Below, one piece after another: positions 59,915 through 64,000 of a stretch of 64,000 nt of DNA (position 1 is its first letter; each line of letters begins with the position of its first letter). Below the pieces are notes generated by a model that made no database searches, was not told where the DNA came from, and worked only from the letters and a program-made list of their open reading frames with translations. Position numbers and translations under genes: made by a program. The stretch is from Tous-C4FEB sp044356555 (GTDB taxonomy: Bacteria; Verrucomicrobiota; Verrucomicrobiia; Opitutales; Opitutaceae), in assembly GCA_044356555.1 (NCBI GenBank), contig JBIKWB010000009.1, forward strand, positions 1 to 64,000, in the 5' to 3' direction.

Positions 59915-60709
59915 ATGCGCTCCTCCGCCAGAAAAGTCACCGCCGGCTTCACCCTCATCGAATTGCTCACGGTCATCGCGATCATCGGCATCCTTGCCGC
60001 GATTATCATACCCACCGTCGGCACGGTCCGGGAAAAAGCCCAGCGGGCGGTGGATGGAAACAACATCCGGGAAATTCTGAAGGCCGCGCAGATTTATGCT
60101 GGCGACAACCAAGACCGACTGCCCGACCCTTTCAACATCAGCAACGCCGTCCTCAACTCACCCCAGCTTGCTTGGAAGTGGCCCGGTATTCTGGCGAAGA
60201 ACAATATTCTCACCGACCCCAACTTCTACTTTGCGAAGAATGACACGGCGTTTAATTCCAACGTACCACTGCAGTTCATCATCACACCGAGCACGGCCCG
60301 AAACACACTCCATCCCAGCTTTACCAACGCCCGCTCGCCCTCTTGGGAGTTTGTCGGCGGAGTCAAAATGAGCGATGCCGCAACCACGCCGGTTCTTTAT
60401 ACCCGCGGCCTGCAAGCCAACGGCACTTGGAGTCCAACCAGCGGCGTCTATCGGGATACCGGCGGATTCATCGCGTTTCTCGGCGGCAATATTTCGTTCT
60501 ACCCCAACGTTTCAACCCCGGCCACCAGCCCGTTCCTGACCAACAACACTACCAGCACCAGCCAGACGAAACCCATCGATATTCGTCAGGCGATCCCCTT
60601 CAACACCGTCGCCGCGAGCACCGGCCGGATTTACGGAATACCACCTCCATCAGGCGCAGGCGGCATGGTTGGATCCGCCAACGGCACCGTTGCCAGCCGC
60701 GGTCCCTGA
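59915..60709 (+). CDS. Pseudopilin (type II secretion/type IV pilin-like)
   Basis: A 264-residue protein with a class III signal: a short basic leader (RSSARKVTAG) cleaved before FTLIELLTVIAIIGILAA, where the +5 Glu is present. The mature body is beta-rich with NNIREILKAAQIYAGDNQDRLP and FVGGVKMSDAATTPVL, typical of the large family of Verrucomicrobia/Planctomycete pseudopilins. Such genomes carry many of these. No pilus assembly or secretion genes are adjacent, and the C-terminus is Gly/Ser-rich. A terminator follows. Confidence 0.88.
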   Translation: MRSSARKVTAGFTLIELLTVIAIIGILAAIIIPTVGTVREKAQRAVDGNNIREILKAAQIYAGDNQDRLPDPFNISNAVLNSPQLAWKWPGILAKNNILTDPNFYFAKNDTAFNSNVPLQFIITPSTARNTLHPSFTNARSPSWEFVGGVKMSDAATTPVLYTRGLQANGTWSPTSGVYRDTGGFIAFLGGNISFYPNVSTPATSPFLTNNTTSTSQTKPIDIRQAIPFNTVAASTGRIYGIPPPSGAGGMVGSANGTVASRGP

Positions 60710-60736
60710 CCACCGTTCCAGTTCTGCAAGCATCCG

Positions 60737-60767
60737 CCCGGCCCGCCTCGCGCGCGCCGGGTTTTTT
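60737..60767 (+). terminator. Intrinsic terminator after the pseudopilin gene
   Basis: CCCGGC (60737-60742) pairs with GCCGGG (60756-60761), closing a GC-rich loop, followed by TTTTTT. Confidence 0.85.
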
Positions 60768-60819
60768 ATTTCCCGCTTCCCCATCTCCGCCCCGCCGATC
60801 AACCTACCTCCACCGCATC

Positions 60820-62562
60820 ATGCTCACCGCCGCCCCCGCGCCCGCCAACCAGACCACCTACGTCATCGGCCACAAAAACCCCGACGCCGATTCGATCTGC
60901 TCCGCGCTCGCCTACGCTGCATTCAAGGCGGCCCGCGGCGAGACCGGCTATATCGCCGCCCGGTGCGGCAACTCCAACGCCCGCATCGACACCATTCTCG
61001 CGCGCTTCAACCAAAGCCTGCCGGTCTACCTGAGCGATGTTTCTCCGCGCGTGCGTGATTTGATGGTTTCGGAGGTCATCACCGTCGCCCCCGAGGCCAC
61101 CTGCGCCGAAGCCTTGGAACTCATCGATCGCCACCACATCCGCCTGCTGCCGGTAACCACCGCCCAGCGCCACGTCGTAGGCACCATCTCGCTTCCCCAC
61201 CTCGGTGGCATCTTCATTCCCCGGCTCAGCGAACCCCGCAGCATGCGACAGGTCAGGTCATCGCTTTCCTACATGGTCCGCACGCTCAAGGCCACGGCTC
61301 TGCACCTCGTCGACGCCGACCGCGTGGATGAGTATTTCATCCGCGTCGGAGCGATGGATGTTGGGACGTTCTGGAAGATCTCGGAGCGGGAAAACATCAG
61401 AGCCGACAAATCTCTGATCATCGTCGGCGACCGGCGCGACATCCAGGGCCGCGCCATCACCCTTGGCGTCAGAGCCTTGATCATCACGGGCGGCCAACCC
61501 GTCGACGATGACATTATCCGCCTCGCCGCCAATGCCGGCGTCAGCGTTATCAGCAGCCCGTGGGATTCCGCGACCACCGCCCTCTGCGTGCGCACTGCCA
61601 CCACGATCGAACACATCGTCGAAAAGCAGTTCCTCTCTTTCCATCCCGACGCCCGCATCGCGGACATTCGCAGAAAATTTTCCGCGCTCACCGCTCCGGC
61701 CGCGATGATCGTGGATGACGACGGCACCTTGGTCGGAGTCCTTTCCAAAGGAGACATTCTTAAGCCCGTCCAGACCCGCCTCGTGTTGGTCGACCACAAC
61801 GAAATGACGCAAGCGGTGAACGGCGCCGAAGACGTGACCATCACCGAGATCATCGACCATCACCGGCTCGGCGCGTTGAACACGGCCCAACCTATCCTGT
61901 TCATTAACGAGCCCGTTGGTTCCACCTGCACGATCATCGCCGATTTGTTCCGCCGTGAAGGCCTCCAGCCGTCACCTTCCATCGCCGGCATCATGATGTC
62001 GGGACTCATATCCGACACGCTCCACCTCAACGGCCCGACCACGACGCGCAAAGACGCCATCCTTCTCGCCTGGCTGGCCGAGATCGCCGGCGTAAACTCC
62101 AAGCAACTGGCCGACGAAATTTTCAATTCCGGCTCGGTCATCCTCGCCAATCCGCCAGAGCGCGTCGTCCGCTCGGACTTCAAGACCTACGACGAGGAGA
62201 ATTTGCGTTTCTCCGTCTCTCAGGTCGAAGAACTGGGCTTCGGCAATTTCTGGACCCACGCCGAGTCGATCGCCGCAGCGCTTCAAGGCTTGCGGGACGA
62301 CGAGCAGCTCGCGTTCGCGGCCTTGTTGGTGACCGATATCAACACGCAGAACTCCCTCCTGCTCGTCAAAGGTGACGACGATTTGATTCAACGCATCAAT
62401 TTCGCCCAAGTGGAACAGGGCGAAATCTTCGATCTGCCTGGTGTCGTCAGCCGCAAGAAGCAGCTTATTCCCTACCTCACCAACCTGATCAAGGAAATGG
62501 GCGCCGACGGTGCTTCCGGCGCCAGAAGCACACCGACGCCGTCCCCGAACAAACGACGGTGA
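60820..62562 (+). CDS. ppaC: Manganese-dependent inorganic pyrophosphatase with CBS and DRTGG domains
   Basis: A 580-residue family II pyrophosphatase with a regulatory insert. The DHH core is split: TYVIGHKNPDADSICSALAY at the start and IIDHHRLGALN, VGSTCTIIADLF, SGLISDTL after the insert. In between lie a CBS repeat (VSEVITVAPEATCAEALELI), a DRTGG domain (SLIIVGDRRDIQGRAI, LIITGGQPVDDDI) and a second CBS (IVDDDGTLVGVLSKGDIL). In such enzymes the CBS domains bind adenine nucleotides and diadenosine polyphosphates and adjust pyrophosphate hydrolysis to energy state. ATG 60820 directly precedes the core. A Ser/Thr/Pro-rich C-terminal tail is extra. Confidence 0.95.
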   Translation: MLTAAPAPANQTTYVIGHKNPDADSICSALAYAAFKAARGETGYIAARCGNSNARIDTILARFNQSLPVYLSDVSPRVRDLMVSEVITVAPEATCAEALELIDRHHIRLLPVTTAQRHVVGTISLPHLGGIFIPRLSEPRSMRQVRSSLSYMVRTLKATALHLVDADRVDEYFIRVGAMDVGTFWKISERENIRADKSLIIVGDRRDIQGRAITLGVRALIITGGQPVDDDIIRLAANAGVSVISSPWDSATTALCVRTATTIEHIVEKQFLSFHPDARIADIRRKFSALTAPAAMIVDDDGTLVGVLSKGDILKPVQTRLVLVDHNEMTQAVNGAEDVTITEIIDHHRLGALNTAQPILFINEPVGSTCTIIADLFRREGLQPSPSIAGIMMSGLISDTLHLNGPTTTRKDAILLAWLAEIAGVNSKQLADEIFNSGSVILANPPERVVRSDFKTYDEENLRFSVSQVEELGFGNFWTHAESIAAALQGLRDDEQLAFAALLVTDINTQNSLLLVKGDDDLIQRINFAQVEQGEIFDLPGVVSRKKQLIPYLTNLIKEMGADGASGARSTPTPSPNKRR

Positions 62563-62574
62563 CCCGTCGCGGCC

Positions 62575-63972
62575 TCAGATGTGCACGGCCTCGCCGAGCA
62601 AGGCCGCCGCCGCCTCCATGTTGGCTTCGCTTAACGTCGGATGGGCGTGAATCGTGTGGTGGATATCCTCGATCGCCGCCTCGAGATCCATCGCCAAACC
62701 ATACTCGGCGATCAACTCGGTCGCATCGGAACCGATGATGTGCGCTCCGTAAATTTCGCCGGTCTTTGCGTCCGCGATCACCTTCACGAAACCCTCGCTG
62801 TCCGCCGAGGCCACTGCCTTGCCCGAGGCCACAAACGGAAACTTGCCGACCTTGAAGTCGAGGCCTTTTTCCTTCGCCGCTTTCTCCGTCAAGCCCGTGC
62901 TCGCGACCTGCGGCTGGCAATACGTGCAACCGGGAAAATTCTTAACGCGCTTGGGTTTCCCGTGGCCGAACATTCCGTTCACCGCGTTCAGCGCCTCAAA
63001 CGTGGCGACATGCGCCAGCCACGGCGGCCCGATGATATCGCCCGCACCGTAGACGCCCTTGACGCTGGACTGATAATCATCGCCCACCTTGAGGTAATTC
63101 CGATCGAGCTCCGGCTTCAGATTCGCCGCAAAAACGCCCTCGAGATTCGCCACGACGCCGATAGCCGACAACAGCACCTCGGCCTCCACCTCGGTCTTCT
63201 TGTCACCGGCAACGAGATCTACTTTGACCGTATTTTTCCCGACGCGGAAGTTCTCGCACTTGGTGTTCGTGTGCAAGGCCACGCCCTGCTTCTCAAACGA
63301 TTTCGCCAGCGTCTTGGCCACCTCCTCATCCTCGACCGGCAGGATCTGCGGCAGCATCTCGACCAGCGTCACTTTTGAACCGAACGAGTTGTAAAAGTAA
63401 GCGAACTCCACACCGATCGCCCCCGCACCCACGATGATGATGGACTTCGGCATGACGGTGTTGGCGAGCGCCTCACGCGAGGTCATCACGCGCACCCCGT
63501 CGAACTCCAATCCCGGGATCCGCCGCATCTTGCAACCGGTCGCGACCAAGATGTTTTTTGCCTTCAAAATCTTTCCCGCGTGGGCGCCTTCGGTGATCGA
63601 GACCATGCCCGGCGCACTCACCTGAGCCCGACCGACGAAATACTCCACTTTGTTCTTCTTGAAGAGGAACTCGATCCCCTTGGCCATTTGGCCAGCGACC
63701 CCCCGCGAGCGCTCCATCACTTTTGCAAAGTCAAAACCCACGTCCTTCACCGTCAGCCCGAACGTTTCCGCCTTCTTGATCTTTTGATAAAGCTCGGCGC
63801 TTTTCAGCAGCGCCTTGGTGGGAATACATCCCCAGTTGAGACAGGTTCCGCCGGCGCGCTCCATTTCGACGCAAGCGACTTTCTTGCCGAGTTGTCCGGC
63901 GCGAATCGCCCCCGCGTAGCCCGCCGGGCCGCCGCCAATTACAACGAGATCGTAGTCCGTGATGTCTGCCAT
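62575..63972 (-). CDS. lpdA: Dihydrolipoyl dehydrogenase
   Basis: A 465-residue flavoprotein disulfide reductase, the E3 of 2-oxo-acid dehydrogenases and the glycine cleavage system. FAD loop LVVIGGGPAGYAGAIRA, redox pair in GGTCLNWGCIPTKALL, NAD loop IIIVGAGAIGVEFAYFY, VYGAGDIIG, and the C-terminal base pair HHTIHAHPTLSEAN. ATG 63972 (the frame is open eight codons further). It converges with the pyrophosphatase, 12 bases apart. E1 and E2 genes are outside the window. Confidence 0.96.
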   Translation of the reverse strand: MADITDYDLVVIGGGPAGYAGAIRAGQLGKKVACVEMERAGGTCLNWGCIPTKALLKSAELYQKIKKAETFGLTVKDVGFDFAKVMERSRGVAGQMAKGIEFLFKKNKVEYFVGRAQVSAPGMVSITEGAHAGKILKAKNILVATGCKMRRIPGLEFDGVRVMTSREALANTVMPKSIIIVGAGAIGVEFAYFYNSFGSKVTLVEMLPQILPVEDEEVAKTLAKSFEKQGVALHTNTKCENFRVGKNTVKVDLVAGDKKTEVEAEVLLSAIGVVANLEGVFAANLKPELDRNYLKVGDDYQSSVKGVYGAGDIIGPPWLAHVATFEALNAVNGMFGHGKPKRVKNFPGCTYCQPQVASTGLTEKAAKEKGLDFKVGKFPFVASGKAVASADSEGFVKVIADAKTGEIYGAHIIGSDATELIAEYGLAMDLEAAIEDIHHTIHAHPTLSEANMEAAAALLGEAVHI

Positions 63973-64000
63973 GTCGCCAACGTGCAATCGGCCCAATCTC

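Noticed and set aside
1..64000. CRISPR arrays, rRNA genes, insertion sequences, prophage
   Set aside because: No regularly spaced repeats, no rRNA-like stretches and no transposase, integrase or phage structural genes were recognised.

Overview
This is a GC-rich (roughly 60-65 percent by eye), densely coding bacterial chromosome segment. It carries 51 protein genes I can support, one doubtful or remnant ORF, and two tRNA genes. The gene content fits a Gram-negative of the Verrucomicrobiota, most likely Opitutaceae-like: a fused SecDF, mcsA-mcsB-clpC without ctsR, a DUF1302 outer-membrane protein, a PQQ enzyme and a ligase-associated repair operon. The taxonomic placement is inference; there is no rRNA gene to settle it.

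Layout. (1) 1-3800 is accessory in character: a membrane-anchored Mrr-like nuclease, a small NIF-type HAD phosphatase, a hipB-hipA toxin-antitoxin pair with palindromic operator candidates, and a possible HTH gene remnant overlapping the hipA tail. It ends at short repeats beside tRNA-Arg(ACG). (2) 4100-18260 is housekeeping: recJ, secDF, yajC, speA, a YqeY protein, DUF2237 and VF530 proteins, a SYLF protein, asnS, a YebC/PmpR regulator and uvrA. (3) 18460-27360 is a same-strand block: a DUF1302 outer-membrane protein, a DUF1329 protein, a YCF48-like beta-propeller, an MMPL/RND transporter and a PQQ dehydrogenase with an inserted cytochrome c. It looks like an envelope transport and oxidation system. 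(4) 27450-29350: an AI-2E transporter, a zinc-ribbon membrane protein and a cupin.

(5) 29480-36630 is a ligase-associated DNA repair operon with an unusual arrangement. A metallo-beta-lactamase exonuclease is fused to an ATP-dependent DNA ligase, followed by an Lhr-type helicase, the PdeM phosphoesterase and a second stand-alone copy of the exonuclease. (6) 36650-41920: a DUF3108 protein, a GT9 glycosyltransferase, an MFS transporter, a PfkB kinase, rplU-rpmA and a small membrane protein. (7) 41960-52130 is amino-acid and tetrapyrrole biosynthesis: pheA-scpB, ilvD, a hemC-hemD-DegT-trpF coupled operon, ilvN-ilvC led by tRNA-Val(TAC), and asd. (8) 52125-64000: an L,D-transpeptidase that starts head-to-head with asd, an unrecognised transglutaminase-like protein, the arginine-phosphorylation/Clp operon (mcsA-mcsB-clpC), ilvE, a pseudopilin, a CBS/DRTGG family II pyrophosphatase and lpd.

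The most unusual items are the exonuclease-ligase fusion with a retained paralogue, tRNA-Val sitting directly upstream of the valine-pathway genes ilvNC, the DUF1302/DUF1329/YCF48/MMPL/PQQ block, the Clp arginine-kinase operon lacking its usual repressor, and two places where a terminator-like hairpin abuts or contains a start codon. I saw no CRISPR array, rRNA operon, transposase or prophage.
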